From the NCBI GenBank assembly GCA_963716085.1, contig OY970288.1:4464001-4528000 (forward strand): a DNA stretch of 64,000 nucleotides, read 5' to 3'. Of this stretch, positions 33,801 to 42,230 are shown piece by piece. The first letter of the stretch is position 1. Every line of letters begins with the position of its first letter. This stretch comes from Persicitalea sp963716085 (GTDB lineage: Bacteria; Bacteroidota; Bacteroidia; Cytophagales; Spirosomataceae). The notes below the pieces were generated by a model that was given only the letters and a program-made list of their open reading frames with translations, did not search any database and had not been told where the DNA came from. Position numbers and translations under genes: made by a program.

Positions 33801-34971
33801 CGTGACCGTACGTTGCCAAATACTCGACCGCGACGATGCGGCAACGCTCACGCTGGAAGTGGAGGACACAGGCGCAGGCATCGCGCCCGACCAGGCTGCC
33901 CATATCTTCGAGCGCTTTTACCAGGCCGAGGGACAAAATCAACCCAAGAAAGCCGGCACGGGCATCGGACTCGCCCTCACCCGCGAGCTGGTCGAACTAC
34001 ACCGTGGAAATATCCAGGTCGAAAGCCAGCCGGGCCTGGGTACTGCTTTCGTGGTGTCGTTGCCTGTGCATGTAGCCGTTTTTCCAATCAACTGGCGAGC
34101 AGCCAGTCCGACCCACGCGCTGAACCCGACGGGTGCCGTTTCCGAACCAAATGTCGGCGTTTTGGAAGGCTCTGTTAAGGTTTCCTCCCGGCACAGTAAA
34201 ACGGATGAGCCTCTGGTGCTTGTGGTAGAGGACCACGATGACTTGCGGCAGTACTTAGTGGGTAGTTTTCAGAAAAAGTACCGGGTACTTTCGGCCAGCA
34301 ATGGCTCCGAAGCCCTCCTGAAAGCCCAGGCCGAGATTCCCGACCTCGTAGTGAGTGACTGGCTGATGCCCGACATGGATGGCGTGCAGCTTTGTCAAAA
34401 ACTAAAATCCGACGAGCGAACCAGCCATGTGCCAATCATCCTGCTGACCTCCAAATCCAGCACCGAGAGTAAGGTTCAGGGATTGGGCGCGGGCGTGGAC
34501 GACTACGTGACCAAGCCTTTCAACATGGATGTTCTGCTGAGCCGGATGAAAAACCTCATTGAAGGGCGTCGGTTGTTGCGGGCCAAGTACAGCCAGTCAC
34601 TACGCGAACCCGCAAAAAAAGTACCCGAGTCGCCGGAAGAGATTTTTTTGCAAAAAATACTCGCGTGCATTCACAAGTACCTCGCCGACCCTGCGCTCAA
34701 TGTCCAACTTCTGGAACGCGAAATGGGCATGAGCAACACGCAACTTTACCGTAAACTCCGCGCCCTGACGGGCAAGGGCGCGAACGAACTGATTCGCAGC
34801 ATCCGACTCGAAAAAGCGGCCCAGCTTCTGCATCAGGGAAATCGGCAGGTAGCCGAGACAGCCTACGAGGTAGGGTTCAGCGACCCCAACTACTTCACAC
34901 GGGTTTTCCGCAAGGAATTTGGCGTGACGCCGGGGGAGTACGGCAAAAAGGAGGAGGAAACCAAGGTTTGA
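30856..34971 (+). CDS. Hybrid two-component system protein (sensor kinase, receiver, AraC output)
   Basis: The 1371-residue one-piece regulator has an N-terminal signal/anchor (about 12-30), two seven-bladed Reg_prop propellers (repeats such as GFLWLGTADGLNRYD and LWVGTMNGLHRYD), a Y_Y_Y domain (about 730-795, YAYMLEGFEEEWNYVG) and a transmembrane helix (about 803-822). A HisKA helix with NISHEFRTPFTLI (phospho-histidine about H856) and an HATPase with N box LLANALKFTPDGG and DTGAGIAP/GTGIGLAL follow. A receiver with VSDWLMPDMDG (D about 1168) and a C-terminal AraC domain (EVGFSDPNYFTRVFRKEFGVTPGEY, key FSDPNYFTRVF) complete it. Such proteins sense glycan fragments in the periplasm and activate polysaccharide-utilisation loci. 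Here the adjacent SusC/SusD genes are ruined, so its targets may be the sulfatase genes. Confidence 0.95.
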   Translation: MTFDTPIIVSRTLLKIFLLGAMTLVGGHAAAQTTFHHLTTADGLSHNTVMDLLQDHKGFLWLGTADGLNRYDGESFQVFRHSVRDGRSLSSNEVKCLLEDREHRLWVGTSSGGLNRLDSTGVRFDRFVRTADGLDISSVTITDLAEDDAGIIWAATYGEGLLRIDPKTGQISQLTPRKNNLASDYIHRICTDQSGNLWMASQSGMVMRLPTASQQAESMNLAPILQNEDIISIKSDSQNRVWVGTQSHGLWRCEPGSKEFALIFYHPGVEEGVNKAQSLYEDANGRFWLGTDDGVIMSENGDFKQITHFTHDPGRAGSLSTHATFRVRGDRDGNIWIGTWEGGLNVAFARPAPFGVYTYRPGQSNSLLARTVTTLAADSAGNVWLGSTKGLSYLDRKTNTYRHFRHQPGDPGTIPGNDITYLNLLSEKALLVNTWKKGTVIVDPATGKVRRRLTFFGSAQVHCVVPATGTKAWISTKRGERWLIDRQTTPLMFKKSLGRTPFSLTSLLQTSDGTLWSGTFADGLVEQPPGSQRLRRHTVDRKSGGLNDNHITCLFEDKRAQLWVGTMNGLHRYDASTGSFDLLSSDDGIPNDAIMSISQDANGTLWVATNDGLCQMKSTGEVLRTFRRDDGLAGNDFTERAVGQSPDGTLFWGGKHGLTVFQPSHERPGQTAKSAPPVPVYLTGLKLFNRPVSPGSEGSPLKRSLADTEAITLRHDQSVITLDFAAVLFQAHRNVRYAYMLEGFEEEWNYVGTQHSATYTNQSPGTYTFRAKASLTDNFDDASEATLRITILPPWYRTNWAYGIYCLLIAGLLLGMRRVIQIREEYKTQLRAEHLETEKARELDRLRSGFFTNISHEFRTPFTLILTPLEQFLTDRATNSRRPQYRTMHRNAQRLLRLINQLLDLSKLESGLLQPEISRQDIVTYLRRIAETFTSQAQRQGVSLRIETDPETFSAWFDADIVEKVLYNLLANALKFTPDGGTVTVRCQILDRDDAATLTLEVEDTGAGIAPDQAAHIFERFYQAEGQNQPKKAGTGIGLALTRELVELHRGNIQVESQPGLGTAFVVSLPVHVAVFPINWRAASPTHALNPTGAVSEPNVGVLEGSVKVSSRHSKTDEPLVLVVEDHDDLRQYLVGSFQKKYRVLSASNGSEALLKAQAEIPDLVVSDWLMPDMDGVQLCQKLKSDERTSHVPIILLTSKSSTESKVQGLGAGVDDYVTKPFNMDVLLSRMKNLIEGRRLLRAKYSQSLREPAKKVPESPEEIFLQKILACIHKYLADPALNVQLLEREMGMSNTQLYRKLRALTGKGANELIRSIRLEKAAQLLHQGNRQVAETAYEVGFSDPNYFTRVFRKEFGVTPGEYGKKEEETKV

Positions 34972-35164
34972 CTCACCCGGCGCGATGAGGAGAAGATTTA
35001 TTCTTGCGAGAACCTCAAGGGGGCAGACAATCTGAAACCGCTTTTCCGGCATTTTGTCATCAAAGATAAACCGAGAACATCCGCAATTGTAATGTAGCGT
35101 ATGTGCGTTGGACTACCGACGAAATTAGGAAACTTTCTTATTTACCTCAGGCTCTACTCCACAA

Positions 35165-35319
35165 CCTTCACCCCCGCCATATCCGCCAACTTAGCCTGCA
35201 AGCCCCGATCGCCCATTGCCTCCGTCACGGCGAAAACTACTTCGTTGCTGCCCTTTTCCAGGTCGAGATATACGGAGTCGAAATAGCCGATGGTACCCAG
35301 AAAGCGATAGTCACGCGAG
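35165..35319 (-). repeat. Copy of the 3' end of the LamG-like gene (37491-37644)
   Basis: The 155-bp stretch matches 37491-37644 with seven mismatches and one 1-bp gap. Read on the minus strand it gives an intact C-terminus (FLGTIGYFDSVYLDLEKGSNEVVF, key GSNEVVFAVTEAMG) ending KLADMAGVKVVE and a stop. The copy in the gene itself has a nonsense codon after GSN. The fragment is detached from any gene start. Confidence 0.88.
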
Positions 35320-35382
35320 GCGTTCGGGTTGATTCGCTTTCAGTGAATCCCTCGTAGGGGCGGACCTGTGTGTCCGCCCGAA
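35317..35382 (+). repeat. Copy of the DUF255 gene 3' end (21695-21760)
   Basis: It is identical at 64 of 66 positions to the end of the DUF255 gene and its downstream flank. It abuts the LamG-tail copy with a 3-bp overlap and in the opposite orientation, so two unrelated gene tails are joined here. The gap from 34972 to 35164 otherwise shows nothing I can support. Confidence 0.88.
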
Positions 35383-35404
35383 GGCTGGCGCAAGCCGAAA
35401 GGCA

Positions 35405-35935
35405 TTAAAAAAGCTTCTCGTTCGGCGGCTTGATGCCCTTCATCCGAATGTATATGGTGGCCTGTCCGCGGTGGTGCGTCTGATGTTCGAAGCCTTTGGC
35501 GTAAGCTTGGCCACGGGTAATATCGCGCCCGAACAGCTTGACGGGAGCTTCCAGCCCGGCATCGGAAGAAGCAGAGAGAGCCGAAATGGCGAAGTCGTAG
35601 CTTTCGAGTACTACCTTGGTCAGGGCCTCTTTGCCGTTGAACTCGTCCATTTTTTCCAAATTCTTGCCTTTGTAAGGATTGTCTTTATCCGAAGCAGCCG
35701 CAATAAAGTTGAAGTTGCCATTAGCCAGATGCAGCATCTGCTCCTTGAACGAGCGAATCTCAGGCGTCGGTTTGTAATCGAGGCCATCGGCGGGCATGGC
35801 TTCGAGGTATTCTTGGGTAAATTCCTTAGCGCGTTTCCAGTCGGCCACCATGCCGGAAACGGAATCGGCAGGCTGAAAACTGCTCAAGCCGAGCAAAGCC
35901 ACCAGGAAGAGAAAAAAAGTAGATAAGGTTTTCAT
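35405..35935 (-). CDS. Exported DinB-family protein
   Basis: The 176-residue protein has a signal peptide (LSTFFLFLVALLGLSSFQPAD) and a four-helix DinB/YfiT fold with the likely metal ligands in SFKEQMLHLANG and GFEHQTHHRGQATIYIR (histidines of MLHLA and HQTHHRGQ). DinB proteins are metal-dependent hydrolases or thiol transferases of mostly unknown substrate. Export to the periplasm is unusual for the superfamily as a whole but common for this Bacteroidota subgroup. It stands alone, divergent from the sulfatase at 35983. Confidence 0.85.
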   Translation of the reverse strand: MKTLSTFFLFLVALLGLSSFQPADSVSGMVADWKRAKEFTQEYLEAMPADGLDYKPTPEIRSFKEQMLHLANGNFNFIAAASDKDNPYKGKNLEKMDEFNGKEALTKVVLESYDFAISALSASSDAGLEAPVKLFGRDITRGQAYAKGFEHQTHHRGQATIYIRMKGIKPPNEKLF

Positions 35936-35982
35936 GATTGTTTGGATTGGTTTAGGGACAAGTTAGGCAAAATTTCAATTTT

Positions 35983-37455
35983 ATGAATTATACGTTACTC
36001 ATAACAATCTTGCTAAGTGTTCTGACCCAACGGGTCGAACCTGTGGCTGAAACAAAGCCGAACCGCACCGGAGGACCGGCGGCTCAGCCGAATATCCTTT
36101 TCATCCTCGTGGACGACCTGGGCAAGGAATGGATCAGTACCTACGGGGCCGAGGACATCGCCACGCCCAACATCGACGCCTTGGCCCGCAGCGGCATGCG
36201 CTTCGACAACGTCTATTCCATGCCGCAATGTACCCCCACACGCCTGACGCTGCTGACGGGGCAGTACCCCTTCCGGCATGGCTGGGTGAACCACTGGGAT
36301 GTGCCGCGCTGGGGCGGACAAGCGCATTACGATGAGACTAAGTACCCCGCGCTGGGCGTAGAAATGCAAAAAGCGGGCTACCGAACCTGCATCGCGGGCA
36401 AGTGGCAAATCGACGATTTCCGGGTAGAACCCGACGCCATGACCCGCGCGGGCTTTGACGAATACTGCATGTGGACGGGCGGGGAAGAAGGCAATCCCCC
36501 GAGTGACGAGCGGTATTTCGACCCCTATATTTTTACAAAAAATGGCTCGAAAACCCACGAAGGCCAATTTGGTCCTGACATCTTTTCGGACTTCATCGTC
36601 TCTTTCATGCAAGAAAAAAGAACCCAACCTTTCTTCGTGTACTACCCAATGGTACTGACGCACACGCCCTTCACCGATACACCCGACGAAAAAGCAAGTA
36701 CCAACCTCGGCAAACACAAGGCGATGGTACGCTACACCGACAAGATCGTAGGCAATCTTGTCGCGGCTTTGACCGAGGCAAATTTACTGGAAAACACGGT
36801 AATCGTTTTTACGACCGACAACGGTACTACGCCTGCCATTTCGGGTCGGTACCAAGGGCGACTGGTGAAGGGCGGCAAGGCCGAAACGACCGAAAATGGT
36901 ATCTCCGAGCCATTCATCGTGAGTTGGAAAAAACACATCGAACCCAATACCAGAACCAAAGCTCTGGTAGATTTCAGCGATATTTTCCCGACGTTTCTGG
37001 ACTTGGCGGGCGTGAAAGTCGGCGGAACCTGGCGCGCCAATGGCACGAGGCATATCGTAGATGGCCGCTCTTTCAAGAAAACTCTGGGCGATGCGGCTTA
37101 TTCCAACCGCTCCTGGATTCTGGGTATGGGCGGACAAAATAACGCCCGGCTCACCGAGAAGGGCGTTGAAAACCAATACAATTTCCGCGACCGGGTACTT
37201 CGCAACGAACGCTACAAGCTATCCATCGACACCCACCGAAAACCAGAGCGATTCATCGACCTCATCGAAGACCCCGAAGAAAAACACAACCTGCTCGACC
37301 GCCTGACTACCCCGCCGCGAAAGGGAAGTTTTGCCAAGTTGATGGCGGTCGTCAAATCCTTTCCCCAAAAAGATAATGATCCGCAGTACCGACCCAATCC
37401 GGTGCAGCCCTGGGATGTGGAAGTGACAGCGAAGAGTCAGGTTTGGAAGAAGTGA
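35983..37455 (+). CDS. Sulfatase (arylsulfatase family S1)
   Basis: The 490-residue enzyme has a signal peptide (about 1-20), the metal-site start (NILFILVDDLGKEW), and the formylglycine signature MPQCTPTRLTLLTGQ with C83 as the residue to be oxidised. It also has GKWQIDDF, the second metal motif FTTDNGTTP, and KGGKAETTENGISEPFIV. It should hydrolyse sulfate esters in the periplasm after activation by an anaerobic or FGE-type maturase, which is not in the window. It is the first of four sulfatases around the sugar-catabolic genes, which suggests a sulfated polysaccharide as substrate. Confidence 0.92.
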   Translation: MNYTLLITILLSVLTQRVEPVAETKPNRTGGPAAQPNILFILVDDLGKEWISTYGAEDIATPNIDALARSGMRFDNVYSMPQCTPTRLTLLTGQYPFRHGWVNHWDVPRWGGQAHYDETKYPALGVEMQKAGYRTCIAGKWQIDDFRVEPDAMTRAGFDEYCMWTGGEEGNPPSDERYFDPYIFTKNGSKTHEGQFGPDIFSDFIVSFMQEKRTQPFFVYYPMVLTHTPFTDTPDEKASTNLGKHKAMVRYTDKIVGNLVAALTEANLLENTVIVFTTDNGTTPAISGRYQGRLVKGGKAETTENGISEPFIVSWKKHIEPNTRTKALVDFSDIFPTFLDLAGVKVGGTWRANGTRHIVDGRSFKKTLGDAAYSNRSWILGMGGQNNARLTEKGVENQYNFRDRVLRNERYKLSIDTHRKPERFIDLIEDPEEKHNLLDRLTTPPRKGSFAKLMAVVKSFPQKDNDPQYRPNPVQPWDVEVTAKSQVWKK

Positions 37456-37490
37456 AGGCAAAACATTTTTCTTACCGACTTATTCCCTGA

Positions 37491-38470
37491 CCTTCACCCC
37501 GCCATATCCGCCAACTTAGCCTGCAAGCCCCAACCGCCCATTGCCTCCGTCACGGCGAAAACTACTTAGTTGCTGCCCTTTTCCAGGTCAAGATATACGG
37601 AGTCGAAATAGCCGATGGTTCCCAGAAAGCGGTAGTCGCGCGAGACGAAAGGATCGTTGCCGCCATAAACGATGCGGTCGTTGACGAAAACCCGCACCCT
37701 GTCGCTGAATCCAAAATCCAGCCGCTTGACCTGCGCCCTATCGGAGTCGATGATGACCTTAGCGAGTACCGTATTGGTGGTCTCCGACACCGGAGAAATC
37801 TGGGCCAGGTTGATCGTTCCCGTATTTTCTGAGTTCAGTTTTCTGAATTCTTTGGAGGTAAAATCCTTGATTGTGGTCAGGTCGGCCAGGTCTTTTTCAG
37901 GGAAAGCCTGGGAGACGCGCCAGTTCATGATGGTTCCGGCGGCGGCTTGCGGTTGCCGGACAGCGTGGCGTTATCCGTTTTTTGGTAGGTAGGGTTGGCG
38001 TAGTAGGCCGCACCCAGAAAAGTACCGAAGCCCAATGGCCCGGCGGCGGGGTCAAGTTTAAGGTCGTTGGTTTGCAAGATGGGCGTGTCCATATCGTCGA
38101 TGAAGACATCCATCTGCCTGTCTTTGATAACCAGCCGCACGTGCATCCATTCACCGAAGCGGTAGTTTTTGACCGCGCCGTAGCCCTCGCCGCCGTATAG
38201 TTGCCAGGCCGCGTTGCCGTTGATGACGGGCGAGTACTGCATGGCGTCAGGATTGCCCGATTGGTGGGGCCTCAGGTAAAATTCCTCGTAGTTCGTAGCG
38301 TCCTGAATGCGAAAATGCACGCCCGCAAAGTTTCTTTTTTGTTCAAAATTGATGTCATAGTCGATGATGCCGTACTTGTTTTTCAGGAAGTCGTAACGGA
38401 GGATGGGATTGGGAGTCACAGGTTTGGGCTGTGAATAGTATCTTATGCCCGCGACCATTTTGGTCGACAA
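37491..38470 (-). pseudogene. LamG-like (DUF1080-related) domain protein, multiply disrupted
   Basis: Two minus-strand frames belong to one protein. The first (38470-37925) reads a concanavalin-like fold, GIIDYDINFEQKRNFAGVHFR, then EEFYLRPHQSGNPDAMQYSP and GEWMHVRLVIKDRQMDVFID (key RPHQSGNPDA). It leaves frame near 37940. The second (from 37928) continues MNWRVSQAFPEKDL to GSN, then hits a TAA where the copy at 35165 has GAA. A further 1-bp difference ends the frame near 37497. The signal peptide and first strands are missing at 38470, where a hairpin begins. The intact family is a secreted glycan-associated protein frequent beside sulfatases. Confidence 0.85.
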
Positions 38471-38473
38471 ACT

Positions 38474-38510
38474 TTACGCTCAAATCTCTGCTTCTGAGAT
38501 TTGAGCGTAA
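38474..38510 (-). terminator. Hairpin after the sulfatase gene
   Basis: A perfect 15-bp stem (TTACGCTCAAATCTC / GAGATTTGAGCGTAA) with a 7-nt loop lies 12 bp after the stop of the sulfatase at 38523. There is no long T run, so it may act as an RNA stabiliser rather than a simple terminator. It also marks the 5' truncation of the LamG-like pseudogene. Confidence 0.65.
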
Positions 38511-38522
38511 CAAACAGATGAG

Positions 38523-40031
38523 TCAGGGGCGCATCGCCGACAAATCCAACGGGTCGTTGTACTGCTTTTGCAACTTCAACAATTCCTGAAACAGCACCTT
38601 TTTCTTTTCGGCAAACGCGGGCTGGTTGGCCAGATCGTTCATTTCCTCGGGATCTTTATTCAGGTCAAAAAGCAGGAGTTTATCGGCTTTCGGGTAAACG
38701 ATGAGCTTGAAACCGTCCTGCCTTACCATGCGCTGCAAGTCTACGTAAGCACCATAAATAGCCTCGTACTGCTTTTCCTTCTGAGTACCCAGAGCCAGGG
38801 GCATGAGCGTTTTGAATTCCAGAAAATCCGGTTCTCCGACACCCGCCAGTTCCAGCGACGTAGCCATAATATCCTGGTAGTACACATCCTCATCCACCGT
38901 CTTGCCCGCTGGCACGCCTGGCCCGGCCATCAGCAGCGGCGTGCGGATGCTATGGTCGTACATGCTTTGCTTGCCCAACAGCCCGTGCATGCCGACCGCC
39001 AGTCCGTGATCGGCGGCGAAAAAGATGTAGGTGTTTTCCAATAAGCCCTTGGCTTCCAGATCGTCCAGAATCTTGCCAATCTGGGCATCGAGGTGGCTGA
39101 TGATGGCGTAGTATTCCTGGAAATGGGTCTTGATGGCCAGCTCGGTGCGGGGAAAGGGCGCAAGGGCTTCATCGCGCAGTTGCGGCCCCACGCCGATTTC
39201 GTCGTGGTAGGGGTAATCGGGCTGAAAACTAGCGGGAATTTCGACGCTTTCCAGCGGGTACATATCCACGTAGTCTTGCGGGGACTGTCGGGGGTCGTGG
39301 GCCGCGTTGAAGGCCAGGTACATGAAGAATGGCTTTTTGGATTGACTGGCTTGCTGGGCGAAACCCTGAGCGTCGTCGGCGATGACTTCGCTCCAGTGCT
39401 TGCCGCCTTCCCAAAAACCACCCTTGCTGCTGTCGGTCGGTGACCAGGACTTGTCATCCGCCGAGAGCGGGCGGTTGTAGCCGTTCGGCATGGCGTCGGC
39501 CCAGGATATTTTGCCCGCCTTTGCTTCCTTGAAACCCGCTTGCTTTTCGGGGCTGTTCCAGGTGTCTTTGGGCATTCCGCCCCGGATGTGCTCAGCGCGG
39601 TCAAAAATTTTCGGTGCCGGGGCATCCACGTGCCACTTTCCGGTCATGTAGGTGTCGTAACCAGCGGCTTCCAGCATTCTGGGCCACGTATTGTCAAGAG
39701 CGGCGGTATCGCCCGCCGACCATTTTTCGCGGTAGTTGTTGACATTCCACAGCGACCTGCCTGATACCAGCATCGAGCGCGAAGCCGTGCAAATGGCTCC
39801 GTTCCAGCCGCCCATGTTGTAGGAGTGCGTGAAGTTGGTACCCCGCGCGGCGAGGCGATCGAGGTTGGGCGTTTTGACTTGCGAATTGCCCATGTACTGC
39901 AAAGCGCGGTAAGTGAGGTCGTCGGCGAAAAAGAAGACAAAGTTGGGCTTGTCGGCTTCCTTTTTGGCTCCCGCGCAGGAGAACAGGAAAACGGCTAACA
40001 AAATCAGGGAGGCAAAAGACTGTTTTTTCAT
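38523..40031 (-). CDS. Sulfatase, lipoprotein
   Basis: From the ATG at 40031 the protein has 502 residues. It starts with a lipoprotein signal (LLAVFLFSCAG, cysteine C19). The longer frame upstream to 40139 lacks signal character. Sulfatase motifs are FVFFFADDLTYRAL, the activation site AICTASRSMLVSGRS (C81, CxAxR form), GKWHVDAP, and FFAADHGLAVGMHGLLGK. The CTASR variant differs from the CTPSR/CTPTR of its neighbours, so it belongs to a different subfamily. It is transcribed away from the sulfatase at 40232, and the two may share a divergent promoter region. Confidence 0.92.
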   Translation of the reverse strand: MKKQSFASLILLAVFLFSCAGAKKEADKPNFVFFFADDLTYRALQYMGNSQVKTPNLDRLAARGTNFTHSYNMGGWNGAICTASRSMLVSGRSLWNVNNYREKWSAGDTAALDNTWPRMLEAAGYDTYMTGKWHVDAPAPKIFDRAEHIRGGMPKDTWNSPEKQAGFKEAKAGKISWADAMPNGYNRPLSADDKSWSPTDSSKGGFWEGGKHWSEVIADDAQGFAQQASQSKKPFFMYLAFNAAHDPRQSPQDYVDMYPLESVEIPASFQPDYPYHDEIGVGPQLRDEALAPFPRTELAIKTHFQEYYAIISHLDAQIGKILDDLEAKGLLENTYIFFAADHGLAVGMHGLLGKQSMYDHSIRTPLLMAGPGVPAGKTVDEDVYYQDIMATSLELAGVGEPDFLEFKTLMPLALGTQKEKQYEAIYGAYVDLQRMVRQDGFKLIVYPKADKLLLFDLNKDPEEMNDLANQPAFAEKKKVLFQELLKLQKQYNDPLDLSAMRP

Positions 40032-40231
40032 GGGAAAGGCCGGGCGGCAATTTGTGCCAGAATAGTACGGAGGTAAGGTAAACCAAAACAAAGATAAGGC
40101 CTGTCGCTGACCCAAATTTGTCAGGCGGGTTCTTTCCATAAAGTACGCCCGTAGTCCGTGCTACCCATCCTCAACTAGTAGTTCGACCCCTTGCCCCGCC
40201 TTTTTATTCCTACAATCCACCCTTCCTTTAA

Positions 40232-41848
40232 ATGAGCAAACTAATTTACGCCTCCCTTTTTCTGCTATTCTGCCTGCCGACGAGCGCTCAGAAAAACACC
40301 AACCGCACCGGCGAACCGGCAACCGCCCCACAACGACCCAACATCATTTACATCATGTCCGACGACCACACCTCGCAGGCTATCGGCGCGTACCGGGAGC
40401 GGCTCGCCCCGCTGAACCCAACGCCAAATATCGACCAACTGGCGAAGGAAGGGATGGTGTTTGAGAATGCATTTTGCACTAACTCGATTTGTACGCCCAG
40501 CCGCGCCAACATCATGACGGGCCAGTACAGCCAAACCAATGGCGTGCTGGACCTCGACGGCGAATTACCGCCCGATCGCCAGTACTTGCCCACGGAAATG
40601 AAAAAATTGGGTTATCAAACCGCCATGATCGGCAAATGGCACCTCAAACACGAACCCGCCGCCTTCGACTACTACAAGGTGCTAATCAGCCAGGGCGACT
40701 ACTTCGATCCGAAGTTCGCGACCAAAACCGAAGGTACCTGGCCCGACAACATGGTCGCGACCAAGGGCTACGTCTCGGATGTCATCACCGACATCACAAT
40801 GGAATGGCTCGATAAGGTTGATAAAACCAAGCCGTTTTTCCTGATGCACCACCACAAAGCCCCGCACGACGACTTCGAGTACCCCGAACGTTACGAGAAG
40901 TACCTCGCCGACGTAGATATTCCCGAACCCGCCTCCATGTACGCCCAGCCATTCTTCGGTTCCGAAGCCACGGTGGGCCGCTACGGGAGCCTGCGCCGCC
41001 GCATCGGCACGTCTATTTCGGGGCGACACCCGTATCGCAGCTACGTGCGGCAATACGGGCTGGATACTCTCACCGATACTCACATGCAAACCTCGAAGGC
41101 TTACCAGATGTACCTCAAGAAGTACCTCCGCTGCGTGAAGGGCGTGGACGACAACCTGGGGCGGTTATTCGACTACCTTAAAAAGAACGGCCTGTGGGAC
41201 AACACGGTCATCATTTACACCTCCGACCAGGGCATGATGCTCGGCGAACACGACTACATGGACAAGCGCTGGATGTACGAGGAGTCGATGCGAATGCCGT
41301 TCATCGTCAAGAATGCAAAATCTGCCAACGCCGACACGCGCACCAGGGCCATCGTCAACAACTGCGATTACGGTCCCACGATGCTCGACCTCGCGGGCGG
41401 CAAAGTACCCGCCTATATGCAGGGAGAGAGCTTCAAAAAGGTACTTCAAAACCCCGCCGAGACTTTCCACAACGCGACCTACTACCGCTACTGGATGCAC
41501 CTGACGCACCACGACGTACCCGCGCACTTCGGCGTCAGGACGGACAAGTATAAGCTGATTTTCTATTACGGAGCGCACTATCGTCCCGAACTCTACGGCC
41601 AGAAAACGATGGGCTGGAAGAAGGACATCAACGAGTCATACCCCTTCGAGCCTACGCCCGCCGCCTGGGAGTTTTACGACCTCACGCTCGACCCACAGGA
41701 ACTAGTCAACCGCTACAAAGACCCGAAGTACAAGGCCATCATCGCGGGTTTAAAGCAAGAACTCATCGCCCAACGCAAGAAATACAACGAAACCGACGAG
41801 AAGTACCCGAACATTCAGAAGGTGATCGATGGGCATTGGAATGACTAG
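40232..41848 (+). CDS. Sulfatase
   Basis: The 538-residue enzyme has a signal peptide (YASLFLLFCLPTSAQK), the metal motif NIIYIMSDDHTSQAIG, the activation site NSICTPSRANIMTGQ (C87), GKWHLKHEP, and YTSDQGMMLGEHDYMDKRW for the distal metal site. This set is close to choline-sulfatase-like/S1_11-type glycosaminoglycan or fucan sulfatases, but substrate cannot be assigned by eye. It is followed by a small toxin-antitoxin pair and then by the mutarotase and uronate genes. Confidence 0.92.
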   Translation: MSKLIYASLFLLFCLPTSAQKNTNRTGEPATAPQRPNIIYIMSDDHTSQAIGAYRERLAPLNPTPNIDQLAKEGMVFENAFCTNSICTPSRANIMTGQYSQTNGVLDLDGELPPDRQYLPTEMKKLGYQTAMIGKWHLKHEPAAFDYYKVLISQGDYFDPKFATKTEGTWPDNMVATKGYVSDVITDITMEWLDKVDKTKPFFLMHHHKAPHDDFEYPERYEKYLADVDIPEPASMYAQPFFGSEATVGRYGSLRRRIGTSISGRHPYRSYVRQYGLDTLTDTHMQTSKAYQMYLKKYLRCVKGVDDNLGRLFDYLKKNGLWDNTVIIYTSDQGMMLGEHDYMDKRWMYEESMRMPFIVKNAKSANADTRTRAIVNNCDYGPTMLDLAGGKVPAYMQGESFKKVLQNPAETFHNATYYRYWMHLTHHDVPAHFGVRTDKYKLIFYYGAHYRPELYGQKTMGWKKDINESYPFEPTPAAWEFYDLTLDPQELVNRYKDPKYKAIIAGLKQELIAQRKKYNETDEKYPNIQKVIDGHWND

Positions 41849-41905
41849 TTGAGAATTGATAATGGATACAGGGCCGCCTGGCGGTTGAGAGTGCTGCTTC
41901 TTGCG

Positions 41906-41913
41906 TATATTTG
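41906..41913 (+). promoter_or_regulatory. Promoter of the UPF0175/DUF3368 pair
   Basis: TATATTTG (-7, TAnnTTTG) is preceded by TTG at 41885-41887 with 18 bp between, close to the Bacteroidota -33/-7 spacing. It lies 59 nt before the ATG at 41973. Confidence 0.6.
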
Positions 41914-41972
41914 GGGAAATCATGCACTGCATTCGTTCAATAAATTGCAGACTAATCAAATCAAGCTTCAAA

Positions 41973-42230
41973 ATGGCACTAATCATAGAAGACGAATATC
42001 TGCAAGCTGCTCAGGTAACAGAGGAAGAACTGAGGCTTGAAATTGCTATACTGCTATATCAGCAGGCTAAATTCTCTATGGGTAAAGCCAGCAGATTTGC
42101 CGGAATGAACCGTATTTTATTTCAAAAAGTACTGGGCAGTCGCAAAATCCCGATGAACTATGATATCGAGGAATTGAACAAGGATCTGGTAACGCTGGGT
42201 ATTGAGCCAATATCGGATGATAGTAATTAG
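41973..42230 (+). CDS. UPF0175 family antitoxin
   Basis: The 85-residue protein has the UPF0175 motif LRLEIAILLYQQAKFSMGKASRFAGM (key LLYQQAKFSMGKAS) followed by a recognition-helix-like segment LFQKVLGSRKIPMNYD. These proteins are helix-turn-helix antitoxins normally encoded in front of DUF3368 toxins, as here. I chose the ATG at 41973, downstream of a good promoter. The reading frame is open further upstream but without similarity. Confidence 0.85.
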   Translation: MALIIEDEYLQAAQVTEEELRLEIAILLYQQAKFSMGKASRFAGMNRILFQKVLGSRKIPMNYDIEELNKDLVTLGIEPISDDSN

